Below are positions 34,721 through 42,786 of a DNA stretch of 64,000 nt, in pieces. The translations under genes were made by a program, and so were the position numbers. Location of the stretch: positions 3,100,001 through 3,164,000 of the forward strand of contig OZ251578.1 of NCBI GenBank assembly GCA_965243835.1, written 5' to 3'. The stretch comes from G965202665 sp965243835. Its GTDB lineage: Bacteria; Actinomycetota; Acidimicrobiia; Spongiisociales; Spongiisociaceae. Numbering within the stretch: the stretch's first letter is position 1; every line of letters starts with the position of its first letter. Under the pieces are notes generated by a model, which saw only the letters and a program-made list of their open reading frames with translations, did no database searches and was not told the DNA's origin.

Positions 34721-36163
34721 ATGGAGCACGCCCGCCGTCGGGAACGTTTGGCCGAACTGCTCGGCGACGGGTTGGCGCTGGTTTCCGCCGCTTCCCCGGC
34801 CCGGCGCAACAACGATGTGGAGCATCCGTTCCGGCAGGACTCCGACTTCTACTACCTGACCGGTTTCGCCGAACCCGGCGCGACGCTGTTGCTGGATCCG
34901 TCCGCCCCGGAGGAGCGGTTCGTGCTGTTTGTGCGGCCCCGCGACCGGGAGCGGGAAATCTGGGAGGGGCGCCGGGCGGGAACGGAGGGGGCCCGGGAGC
35001 GGTTCGGGGCGGACGCCGCCTACCCGGCGGCCGGGTTGGAAGAGGCGTTGCGGGAGCGGTTGGCGGGACGGCGGACGGTGTTTCTTCCTTTCCGGGACGG
35101 GGGATTGCGCAATCGGGCGCTGGGGGCGGCGGCCGCGTTGGGCGGCTTGCGGGAGCGGTTCGGGGAGGAGATTCCCGCCGAGGTGCGGGACCTGACCCCG
35201 CTGTTGGCCGAACTCCGCCTGCATAAAACGGAGGCCGAGGCGGAGGTCTTGCGCACGGCCTGCCGGATAACCGCCGAGGGGCATTTGGAGGCCATGCGGT
35301 TCGCCCGGCCGGGGTTGTACGAGTATCAGGTGCAGGCCGCCCTGGAATATTCGTTCCGGATCCGGGGGGCCCGCCGGGAGGGCTACCCGTCCATCGTCGC
35401 CTCCGGCGAGAACGCGGTCATCCTCCACTACACGGAAAACGACCGGCGGTTGCGGGACGGGGATTTGATCTTGATCGACGCCGGGGCCGAATACGAATAT
35501 TTTTCCGCCGACATCACCCGCACTTTCCCCGTCAACGGCCGGTTCACCGGCCCGCAACGGGCGGCGTACGAGGCGGTGTTGGCCGCCCACGCCGCGGGGT
35601 TGGAAGCCTCCCGGGCCGGTTCTTCTATGACGGATATCCACCGGGCGGCGGCGGGGGCGATCACCGAGGGCCTGGTGGAGTTGGGCTTGTTGCCCGGCCC
35701 GGCGGAGCGGGCCCTGGCCTGTCATCACTACCGGGAGTTTTTCATGCACGGGACCGGCCACTGGCTGGGAATGGACGTGCACGACGCCGGAAGCTACGGG
35801 GCGGACGGGGCGCCCCGTCCCTTGCAACCGGGAATGGCGTTTACGGTGGAGCCGGGAATATACGTGGACCCGGAGCGGGAGTCGGTGGAGTTGCCGTTGT
35901 TGGAATACGACCCGGAGCGGTGGACCCGCCGCCGAATGGCGCTGGGGGCGGAGCGGGCCCGGCAGGCCGAAGCCGGGGAGCGGGAGGAGGCCGGTTCCGT
36001 CTCCCATCCCGTCCCGGAGGCCCTGCGGGGGATCGGGGTGCGCATCGAGGACGATGTTTTGATCACCGACCGCGGTCCCGAGGTGCTGACCGCCGCCGTC
36101 CCCGTCCATCCCGACCTGGTGGAGGAAATCTGCGCCGGACGCCCTTCGCTCCCCCTTCCGTGA
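34721..36163 (+). CDS. pepP: Xaa-Pro aminopeptidase
   Basis: A 480-residue pita-bread-fold metallopeptidase removes N-terminal residues linked to proline. The N-terminal AMP_N domain includes NNDVEHPFRQDSDFYYLTGF. The metal ligands are in LILIDAGAEY, FSADITRTFP, MHGTGHWLGMDVHD, TVEPGIYVD and RIEDDVLIT. ATG 34721 is chosen over the adjacent TTG 34718; both lack a strong ribosome-binding site. Confidence 0.95.
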   Translation: MEHARRRERLAELLGDGLALVSAASPARRNNDVEHPFRQDSDFYYLTGFAEPGATLLLDPSAPEERFVLFVRPRDREREIWEGRRAGTEGARERFGADAAYPAAGLEEALRERLAGRRTVFLPFRDGGLRNRALGAAAALGGLRERFGEEIPAEVRDLTPLLAELRLHKTEAEAEVLRTACRITAEGHLEAMRFARPGLYEYQVQAALEYSFRIRGARREGYPSIVASGENAVILHYTENDRRLRDGDLILIDAGAEYEYFSADITRTFPVNGRFTGPQRAAYEAVLAAHAAGLEASRAGSSMTDIHRAAAGAITEGLVELGLLPGPAERALACHHYREFFMHGTGHWLGMDVHDAGSYGADGAPRPLQPGMAFTVEPGIYVDPERESVELPLLEYDPERWTRRRMALGAERARQAEAGEREEAGSVSHPVPEALRGIGVRIEDDVLITDRGPEVLTAAVPVHPDLVEEICAGRPSLPLP

Positions 36164-36272
36164 CCGGGACCGGGTTGCTTTTGTCACAGGCGCCGGGTAG
36201 AAAACCGGCATGGCGCTCGCAACGACTCCTAAAGAAACCCTCGCCGCTCCCGGTCAGCTAGGATACGAATTT

Positions 36273-37196
36273 ATGAACGGAAACCGTCGTTCGGGAGTCG
36301 CGGAGCGGGCGCGTGAAACATCGGCCGGGGAAGCCGTCGCCGGTGACGGGTATCGGTTCTACAACCGTTCCTGCCTGGCCATGCCGGAATGCGCCCCTGA
36401 TTCCATAGCCCTGACCGTCACCTCCCCGCCCTACTGGAACTCCATCGACTACGACATTCACGCCCGCAACGGGCCCGACGCCTGGCATCGGGAGCGGGAA
36501 TACGGGGCCTTCGGCGGGACGTTCGAGGACTGGCTGGAGAACATCGGACGCGCCTTCGGGGAGGTGCGGCGGGTGACGATGCCGGGAGGGTTCTGCGCGG
36601 TGGTGGTGGGGACCATCCTGCACCAAGGCTCTCACTACCCGGCCCCGATGATGGTAACCGGGCGGATGCTGGAGGCGGGATGGGAGTTTCACCAGGACAT
36701 CATCTGGAACAAGGTGACCGGCGGCGTGAAGCGGGCCGGGTGCTTCATTCAGCATCCCAAGCCCGGCTACTACTACCCGAACATTATGACCGAGTACATC
36801 CTGATTTTCCGCAAACCGGGGAGCAAGCGCCGGGGAACCAAGGCGGCTCTGGACATCGACGAGCTGTTCACCCGCGACATAGCCAACAACGTGTGGCACA
36901 TCGCCCCCGTCCCGCCCCGCACCATCGACCATCCGTGTCCCTACCCGGAGGAACTGGTGCGCCGCCTGGTGGTTCTGTATTCACAGGAAGGAGACGAGGT
37001 GCTGGACCCGTTTCTGGGCAGCGGCCAAACCGCCGTGGCCGCCCTGCGGCAGGGCCGTCGTTGCGTCGGATACGACATCGAACCCGGATACCTGACCCTG
37101 TCCGAGCAACGCCTCGCCGCCGCCCGCCAAGGCCGGGATGCAAGACGCCGCTACAACCTACTCCCCAAATGGGAAAAAATCGCCGCCCATGAGTAA
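36273..37196 (+). CDS. DNA methyltransferase of a second restriction-modification pair
   Basis: A class-beta amino methyltransferase: catalytic TSPPYWNSIDY near residues 50-60 and the SAM motif DPFLGSGQTAVAAL near 270. SPPY suggests N4-cytosine or N6-adenine methylation. The ATG at 36273 is preferred to 36210 because TAGGAT ends eight bases before it, suggesting a leaderless message, and the upstream codons look non-coding. Its stop overlaps the next gene by eight bases. The product is not closely similar to the 22615-23622 methyltransferase beyond the motifs. Confidence 0.85.
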   Translation: MNGNRRSGVAERARETSAGEAVAGDGYRFYNRSCLAMPECAPDSIALTVTSPPYWNSIDYDIHARNGPDAWHREREYGAFGGTFEDWLENIGRAFGEVRRVTMPGGFCAVVVGTILHQGSHYPAPMMVTGRMLEAGWEFHQDIIWNKVTGGVKRAGCFIQHPKPGYYYPNIMTEYILIFRKPGSKRRGTKAALDIDELFTRDIANNVWHIAPVPPRTIDHPCPYPEELVRRLVVLYSQEGDEVLDPFLGSGQTAVAALRQGRRCVGYDIEPGYLTLSEQRLAAARQGRDARRRYNLLPKWEKIAAHE

Positions 37197-37830
37197 GCAG
37201 GTTCCTCGTAGTAAAAGATACGCTCAAGAACGGCGCGTGTTCGATCGCCTACGGTCCGATTGTTCTGATGAGGCGAAGGATGAGTATGAGAAGGCTATCG
37301 CCATGTTGCTCAGTACCTATAATACAACTATCTATGAGAATCGGTTTATAGCGGGTGGGGCAGTGGAGGTTTTTACCTACGCTTTATTGCGTTCTGTTGG
37401 AATTGATTGCCATCTTTACGGCGCACAGGCTCGGTCGGGGGACATTCTGTTGACCAACGACCGAAAGTTGTCTATCAAGGGAACTTTCACCGGTGGTCCA
37501 TCGAACGTGAAACTAATGAACAAACTTGGAGGCGGTCATAGGGAATGGGCTACGGCAACCCTCTTTGTGGTTTCGGGGGTAGGTTTGGTATACGGCTCGC
37601 CGGATACAGTCGCGAGGGAATATGTTAAAGACGTGAAGGACGGGACCGAACTCACGAAAGCAGGATTACAAGAGCTTATAGACAACCCGAACAACTTGTT
37701 TGAAGCGGAGATTGCCCAGAAACCGCCTACCGAGACGGCTGGATTCAGCAAGAAAGCCAGTACCGCAGTGGCGCGCCAAATATTGTCTGATATATCAGCT
37801 GAGCATTTGACGACCAATTTTGGCCTGTAA
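37189..37830 (+). CDS. Probable restriction endonuclease, family not recognised
   Basis: A 213-residue protein directly downstream of a methyltransferase gene and overlapping it. At residues 84-97, GDILLTNDRKLSIKG, Asp85 and Lys97 fit a PD-(D/E)xK active site, with Glu60 as a possible extra ligand. There is no other domain. The codons are much AT-richer than those of the methyltransferase, typical of restriction genes. I could not match it to a named restriction enzyme. Position and motif make it a type II restriction enzyme of unknown specificity. Confidence 0.7.
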   Translation: MSKQVPRSKRYAQERRVFDRLRSDCSDEAKDEYEKAIAMLLSTYNTTIYENRFIAGGAVEVFTYALLRSVGIDCHLYGAQARSGDILLTNDRKLSIKGTFTGGPSNVKLMNKLGGGHREWATATLFVVSGVGLVYGSPDTVAREYVKDVKDGTELTKAGLQELIDNPNNLFEAEIAQKPPTETAGFSKKASTAVARQILSDISAEHLTTNFGL

Positions 37831-38062
37831 ATGAATAATCATCTTCTATGCGCTCGGCGGCTACGGCCAAGGCCTCATTCCGGTTCGCGGCAAGAGTCCC
37901 CTTTTTGGCCTCCACCGCGATCCGGCGCTCCCCGATGCGGACCAAGACGTCGATGCGCTTGCCGCCAGCCTGTTCGGCTTCGCCCTCGGCGTTCAGTCCT
38001 TCCGCTCTGAGCAACTCCGCCAACCGAAGGTTGAACTTATCCTCGCGGGTGTCGACCATCAT
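37745..38062 (-). pseudogene. Truncated PD-(D/E)xK nuclease-like gene
   Basis: The first 75 codons read as a sound protein: a helical start, then RIDVLVRIGERRIAVEAKKG, a clear Asp-x(n)-Glu-x-Lys nuclease core. Past about 37838 the frame runs antisense into the 3' end of the restriction gene and loses sense (SFTGQNWSSNAQ). The gene therefore appears cut off where the restriction-modification module joins. GGTAGAGG lies ahead of the ATG. It is probably the remnant of a nuclease gene interrupted by acquisition of the neighbouring pair. Confidence 0.55.
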
Positions 38063-38168
38063 GCCTCTACCTTACCTTTTTCGTTCCTCGGGTTGGGGGA
38101 TCGCCGAAGGATACGAGCTATTGACTACCGTCTCCGAATTGTCCGCAGGGCGGCTCGTTGGGGAAATG

Positions 38169-38332
38169 GGTGGGCGGACGACGGGGGACTCCAACCCCCG
38201 TAGCCTGGCGGGCTCCGCTTGCCGGCCCTGTCAGGTGCGTCAAGGACGCGCTGACCCGTATGGCCGGCCGTTCGCCGCCGCTCTGTCGCCCGCCGCGGTA
38301 AGCGGGCCGGCCAAGTTGAGCTACATCCGCCC
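38169..38332 (-). ncRNA. Structured RNA candidate with tRNA-like ends
   Basis: On the minus strand GGGCGGA at 38332-38326 can pair with TCCGCCC at 38178-38172, which is followed by ACC, as in a tRNA acceptor stem. TGTAGCTCAAC follows the 5' arm, like a D-arm entry. ACGGGGG-loop-CCCCCGT at 38201-38181 gives a T-arm-like hairpin with a 7-base loop. Between these ends are about 120 bases with further hairpins (GCCCGC/GCGGGC; GTCAG/CTGAC around GCGTC/GACGC) and two self-complementary GGCCGGCC copies. It is too long for a plain tRNA and no anticodon arm is clear. It could be a tRNA with an insertion, or another RNA. Confidence 0.35.
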
Positions 38333-38334
38333 GG

Positions 38335-38405
38335 TAGCGGGGATGGGATTTGAACCCATATCCTTCGGCTATGAGGCCGGAGGTTTACCGGTTGCCTGCC
38401 CCGCA
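38335..38405 (-). tRNA. tRNA-Met-like gene (CAT), irregular
   Basis: The 3' half is canonical: T-arm ATGGG-TTCAAAT-CCCAT joined to acceptor CCCCGCT and ACC. The 5' end TGCGGGG pairs with it except for the first base, as in initiator tRNA. CTCAT lies in an anticodon-like hairpin. However, the anticodon loop has six bases rather than seven, the hairpin extends (CCT and AGG pair outside it), the D-arm is poor, and the whole is about three bases short. No CCA is encoded (ACCG). It is either a divergent tRNA or a decayed initiator-type copy. Confidence 0.5.
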
Positions 38406-38642
38406 CGACCATTTTACCGCACTGCCTGGTTGGGTTCGGACCTCCGCCCGCCCGGAGTATTTTTCAGCCGCCCCGAACCTGTTACCGCCCCCGCCGCCGC
38501 GCAGTTGAAGTTGCGGACCGCCCGCCCATGGGGATAGCCGACGAAAATGGGCGGCGGTGCGCTAATATAGGGCGCGACGGTATTATCCTGCTCTCAACCC
38601 TCTTAAGCGGGGGAGGGGCGGGCCGGGAAGCCGGAGGCAACA

Positions 38643-41060
38643 ATGCGGGACCAGGCACAGGCTGTCATCGTCGGCGGGGGGGCCATGGGGGTGGGGTTGC
38701 TCTACTACCTGGCCCACGAGGGCTGGACCGACACCCTGCTGGTGGAGAAAGACGAGTTGACCTCCGGTTCCACTTGGCACGCGGCCGGCCTCATCCCCCA
38801 TTTCATCGGCGACCTCAACTACGCCAAGGTGCATCGCGACACCGCCTCCCTCTACCAGGTGATCGAGGAGGAGACCGGCCTCCACTCCGGTTGGCATGGG
38901 TGCGGGGCGGTGCGCTTGGCCCGCACCCGGGACGAGGTGGACTGGTTTTACTACGTCCAGGGGATGCTGGACTACAACGGGGTGGAATGCCACCTGCTGA
39001 CCCCGGACGAGATCACCGGGGTGGCCCCCCTGCTGGATGTGAAACCAGACGTGATGGCGGGGTTCTGGACCCCCGGCGACGGCTGGACCGACCCCTCGGC
39101 CGCCGCCAACTCCATGGCCGCCGGCGCCCGCCGACTGGGGGCGGAAATCAGCCGCCGCAACCGGGTCACGGATATGAACCAGCTCCCCGACGGACGCTGG
39201 GAGGTGATCACCGAACAGGGCCGGGTCATCGCCGAGCATGTGGTGAACGCCGCCGGTTCCTACGCCCCGCAGTTGGGGGCCATGGCCGGACTGGACGTCC
39301 CCATCGAGTCGGTCATCCACCAGTACCTGGTCACCGAACGCATCCCGGAGGTGGCCGCCTTGGACACCGAGCATCCGGTGGTGCGCGACCCCCGCTCCTC
39401 CTGCTATTACCGCCAGGAGCATGACGGGCTGATCATCGGCCCCTACGAACGGGAAGGGGCCAAAGAATACGGAGTGGAGGGCATCGACTGGAATCTGACC
39501 TTCCATCTCACGCCGGTGGAGATGGACCGCCTCCTGCCCTGGCTGGAACTGGCCGCCCAACGCCTCCCCTGCTTCGCCGGGGCGGGCATAAAACAGGTGG
39601 TGTCCGGCCCCATCACCCACACCCCGGACGGCGGTTACCTGCTGGGCCCCGCCCCCGGGTTGCGCAACTACTGGTACTGCGCGGGGGCTTCCATCGGCAT
39701 CACCCAGGGGCCGGGGGCGGGCAAATACCTGGCGCAGTGGATGGTGCACGGCCAGACCGAAATCAACGTGGGGGGAATGGACCCCCGCCGGTTCGGCCCC
39801 TACGCCCCCGGCCGCTACACCCACGAACGTTCCATCGACGAGTTCCACGAGATGTACCAGGTGCGGATGCCCAACGAATACCGCCCGGCGGGCCGGCCGA
39901 TGAAAACCACTCCCCTCTACGACGACCTGGACGACAAAGGGGCGCACTGGCAGGAAGTGTGGGGGTGGGAGCGGGCCATGTATTTCGCCCCCGAACCGGA
40001 GGAGTACTCCTTTCGCCGTTCCTCCGCCCACGATTTCGTCGGCCGGGAAATCCGGGCGGTGCGCGACCGGGCGGGGGTGGCCGACCTGACCGCCTTCTCC
40101 AAGTTCGAGGTGACCGGCCGGGACGCGGCCGCCCTGCTGGACCGCCTGTCGGCCAACCGGCTCCCGGCCCGGGACGGGGGGATGCGCCTGGTGCATATGC
40201 TGACCGCCTTGGGCGGGATAGAAGCCGAGATGACCATCACCCGCCGCGACGGGCAAAATTTCTATCTCAACTCGGGCATCACCGGCCAATGGCACGACTA
40301 CGACTGGCTGACCTCCCACATTCGCCCCGGCGAAGACGCGCAGGTAACGGACGTGACCGACCAGCGGGGGATTTTGGCCGTCACCGGCCCCCGCTCCCGG
40401 GAGGTGCTGGCCGGCCTGACCGACGCCGACCTGTCCAACCCGGCTTTTCCCTGGTTGACCGGCCGGGAAATAACGGCGGCCGGGGTGGAATGCCTGGCCT
40501 TGCGGGTTTCCTACGTGGGGGAGTTGGGTTGGGAGTTGCATCTCCCCCTGTCGCACATCAAAACCGTATACGAGGCGGTGCAGGAGGCGGGAGCCCCCTT
40601 GGGCCTGGTCGATTTCGGGAGCCGGGCTATGAACATTATGCGCTTGGAGAAAGGTTATAAGGCGTTCGGGGCCGAGCTGACCACCGAGATCACCCCGGTG
40701 GAGGCCCGCCTGGACCGCTTCGTGGACTACGGGAAAGACTTTCAAGGCAAGGAGGCCACCGTCGCCCGCCGGGATCAGGCCGGGCCGCTGGAAATGGTTT
40801 TGGTCTACGCCGAGCTGGAGGCGGACGACGCCGACTGCCTGGGCAACGAACCGGCCTACGACGGCGACCGGATCATGGGCATCACCACCAGCGGGGCCTG
40901 GGCCCATTCGGTGGACCGCAGCATCCTGTTCGCCTATGTGGACCCCAAATTCGAACCCCCCGGTTCCGTTTTCGAGGTGGCGGTGATGGGCGAGCGCCGA
41001 CGGGCGGTTACGTTGGCCGAACCGGTTTGGGACCCGCACAACCGGCGGGTGCGGGGCTGA
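38643..41060 (+). CDS. FAD-dependent dimethylglycine/sarcosine dehydrogenase-like protein
   Basis: An 805-residue two-part enzyme. Residues 1-400 are a DAO-type FAD oxidoreductase with VIVGGGAMGVGLL and STWHAAGL, where the His46 position corresponds to the covalent flavin site of dimethylglycine dehydrogenase. From about 440 on there is a GcvT-like folate-binding aminomethyltransferase domain (VADLTAFSKFEVTGRDAAALL and YVGELGWELHLP). Such enzymes oxidise N-methyl groups and pass the C1 unit to tetrahydrofolate. GCCGGAGG precedes the ATG. The next gene is an MttB-type methyltransferase, pointing to methylated amines or betaine as substrate. Confidence 0.88.
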   Translation: MRDQAQAVIVGGGAMGVGLLYYLAHEGWTDTLLVEKDELTSGSTWHAAGLIPHFIGDLNYAKVHRDTASLYQVIEEETGLHSGWHGCGAVRLARTRDEVDWFYYVQGMLDYNGVECHLLTPDEITGVAPLLDVKPDVMAGFWTPGDGWTDPSAAANSMAAGARRLGAEISRRNRVTDMNQLPDGRWEVITEQGRVIAEHVVNAAGSYAPQLGAMAGLDVPIESVIHQYLVTERIPEVAALDTEHPVVRDPRSSCYYRQEHDGLIIGPYEREGAKEYGVEGIDWNLTFHLTPVEMDRLLPWLELAAQRLPCFAGAGIKQVVSGPITHTPDGGYLLGPAPGLRNYWYCAGASIGITQGPGAGKYLAQWMVHGQTEINVGGMDPRRFGPYAPGRYTHERSIDEFHEMYQVRMPNEYRPAGRPMKTTPLYDDLDDKGAHWQEVWGWERAMYFAPEPEEYSFRRSSAHDFVGREIRAVRDRAGVADLTAFSKFEVTGRDAAALLDRLSANRLPARDGGMRLVHMLTALGGIEAEMTITRRDGQNFYLNSGITGQWHDYDWLTSHIRPGEDAQVTDVTDQRGILAVTGPRSREVLAGLTDADLSNPAFPWLTGREITAAGVECLALRVSYVGELGWELHLPLSHIKTVYEAVQEAGAPLGLVDFGSRAMNIMRLEKGYKAFGAELTTEITPVEARLDRFVDYGKDFQGKEATVARRDQAGPLEMVLVYAELEADDADCLGNEPAYDGDRIMGITTSGAWAHSVDRSILFAYVDPKFEPPGSVFEVAVMGERRRAVTLAEPVWDPHNRRVRG

Positions 41061-41080
41061 AAGGCGAAGGGGGGCGGAGA

Positions 41081-42640
41081 ATGGCCGACCGACGCGCCGG
41101 GGGCCGGGCGGCCCGGATAGCGGCCCGGGCCGCCCCGTTGCCGGAGGAGGATCGTCCGGTGCGGCCGGGAATGACCGGCGGGGCCTACAAGCCCCTCACC
41201 GACTCCGAATGCCAGCAGGTTTACGAAACCGCCCTGCGCCTAATTGAAGAAATCGGTTTGGCGGACCCGGTGCCCGAGTTCACGGAAGCGGTCACCGCCG
41301 CCGGCGGGTGGATGGACGAGGGCGGACGCCTCCACTACCCGCGGGGGGTGGTGGAGCGGGTTATCACCCAAGAGGCGGCCCGCACCTGGGTGTGGCACGG
41401 AATCGACGAGGAACGCAGCCTGGAAGTGGGCGGCGAGAAAGTCCACTTCGGCACTTCGGGGGCGGCGGTGTTGATGTTGGACTGCGAAACCCGCACCTTT
41501 CGCCCCTCCTCCTCCGCCGACCTGTACGACGCCGCCCGGTTGGCGGACACCCTGGAGCACATCCATTATTTCGTCCGCACCGTGGTCACCCGGGACCTGG
41601 AAACTCCCCGGGAAGTGGATCTGAACACGGCCTACGCCACGATGATGGGCACCTCCAAACCGCAGGGCGTTTCCTTTTTCAAACCGGCCCATGTCTACGA
41701 AGCGGTGGAGATGTACGACCATGTCCTGGGCGGCGAGGGGGAATTTCGGCGCCGCCCGTTCGCGGCCGCCAACAACACGTTCGTGGTGCCTCCCCTGCGG
41801 TTCTCCTACGAGTCCGTCGAATGCATGGTGGCCCAGATCCGGTGCGGGATGCCCATCAAACTGATTTCCGCCGGACAGGCGGGGGCCACTTCCCCGGCCG
41901 CCCTTGCCGGTTCCCTGGCGCAGGCCCTGGCCGAATGCCTGGCCGGGTTGACCAGCGTCAACCTGCTTTCCTCCGGGCATCCCTGCTCCTTGGGAATGTG
42001 GCCTTTCGTGTCCGATCTGCGCACCGGGGCGATGAGCGGCGGGTCCGGGGAGGAGGCGGTGATGATGGCCGCCGCCGCCCAGGTGGTGAACTGGCTGGGC
42101 CTGCCCTCCGGGGTGGCGGCGGGCATGGCCGACTCCAAACTCCCCGACGGCCAAGCCGGATACGAGAAGGGGATCACCACCGTCCTGGCTGGGCAGGCGG
42201 GGGCCAACCTGATCAATGAGTCGGCGGGGATGCTGGGTTCGCTCCTGGTGTGCTCCCTGGAGGCGCTGGTGGTGGACAACGACATGCTGGGGGCGGCCAA
42301 CCGCACCATCCGGGGCGTTGAAGTCAACCAGGACACCCTGTCCCTGGAGGAGATCAAGGAAACCATTTTCGGGCCGGGGCATTTCCTGGGGGCGGAACAA
42401 ACCCTGCGCCTGATGCAACGCGACTACGTGTATCCGCAAGTGGGGGACCGCAACAGCCCCGACGACTGGCGGGATCAGGGCGCCACCAACGCCGCGGAGC
42501 GGGCCGCGGAACATGTCCGCAAGGTTATGCGCACCCATTTCCCCGCCCATGTCACCCGGGAGCAGGACGCCTGGATCCGGGAGCGGATGCCCATCGCCCT
42601 GTCCCAAGACGAGGTGGTCGGCCTGGGAACCCGCTGGTAG
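41081..42640 (+). CDS. MttB-family methylamine/betaine methyltransferase (non-pyrrolysine)
   Basis: The 519-residue protein has the barrel of the trimethylamine methyltransferase family: GGAYKPLTDSECQQVYETAL near the start, KPQGVSFFKPAHVYEAVEMY, then the central SAGQAGATSPAALAG and LSSGHPCSLGMWPF. No in-frame stop codon interrupts it, so it lacks pyrrolysine and belongs with glycine-betaine-type MttB homologues. Such enzymes transfer a methyl group to a corrinoid protein. GGGGCGGAG precedes ATG 41081. Neither the corrinoid protein nor its reactivator is nearby. Confidence 0.85.
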   Translation: MADRRAGGRAARIAARAAPLPEEDRPVRPGMTGGAYKPLTDSECQQVYETALRLIEEIGLADPVPEFTEAVTAAGGWMDEGGRLHYPRGVVERVITQEAARTWVWHGIDEERSLEVGGEKVHFGTSGAAVLMLDCETRTFRPSSSADLYDAARLADTLEHIHYFVRTVVTRDLETPREVDLNTAYATMMGTSKPQGVSFFKPAHVYEAVEMYDHVLGGEGEFRRRPFAAANNTFVVPPLRFSYESVECMVAQIRCGMPIKLISAGQAGATSPAALAGSLAQALAECLAGLTSVNLLSSGHPCSLGMWPFVSDLRTGAMSGGSGEEAVMMAAAAQVVNWLGLPSGVAAGMADSKLPDGQAGYEKGITTVLAGQAGANLINESAGMLGSLLVCSLEALVVDNDMLGAANRTIRGVEVNQDTLSLEEIKETIFGPGHFLGAEQTLRLMQRDYVYPQVGDRNSPDDWRDQGATNAAERAAEHVRKVMRTHFPAHVTREQDAWIRERMPIALSQDEVVGLGTRW

Positions 42641-42710
42641 GCCGGCGGACGCGCCCCGGCGACCCCCCGGCCCCTTCCTGCCCGGGGGCGGTTGGAACCG
42701 CCCCGCCGGT

Positions 42711-42744
42711 TTGCTAGCCTAAAACCGGTTGCTAGCCTAAAACC
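42711..42744. repeat. Tandem 16-bp direct repeat before the ABC exporter
   Basis: TTGCTAGCCTAAAACC occurs at 42711-42726 and again at 42729-42744, 18 bases apart. Each copy contains TAGCCT, which resembles a -10 element. It ends 42 bases before the exporter ATPase start. It could be a doubled promoter or a pair of operator sites. Confidence 0.6.
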
Positions 42745-42786
42745 TTCGCACGAAAACCCGCGCCGCAACCCGATCAGAGGAAGAAG

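Noticed and set aside
38172..38332. An ordinary tRNA gene at this position
   Set aside because: The acceptor-like ends pair, but the span is 161 bases, the T-arm is offset from the acceptor by two bases, and no anticodon arm could be drawn.
38583..41039. An 818-codon minus-strand frame opposite the dimethylglycine-dehydrogenase-like gene
   Set aside because: The plus-strand frame has clear family motifs from end to end. The minus frame is composition-driven and rich in Gly, His and Pro.
41081..42640. A pyrrolysine-containing MttB
   Set aside because: No in-frame TAG interrupts the gene, and no pyl genes are seen.
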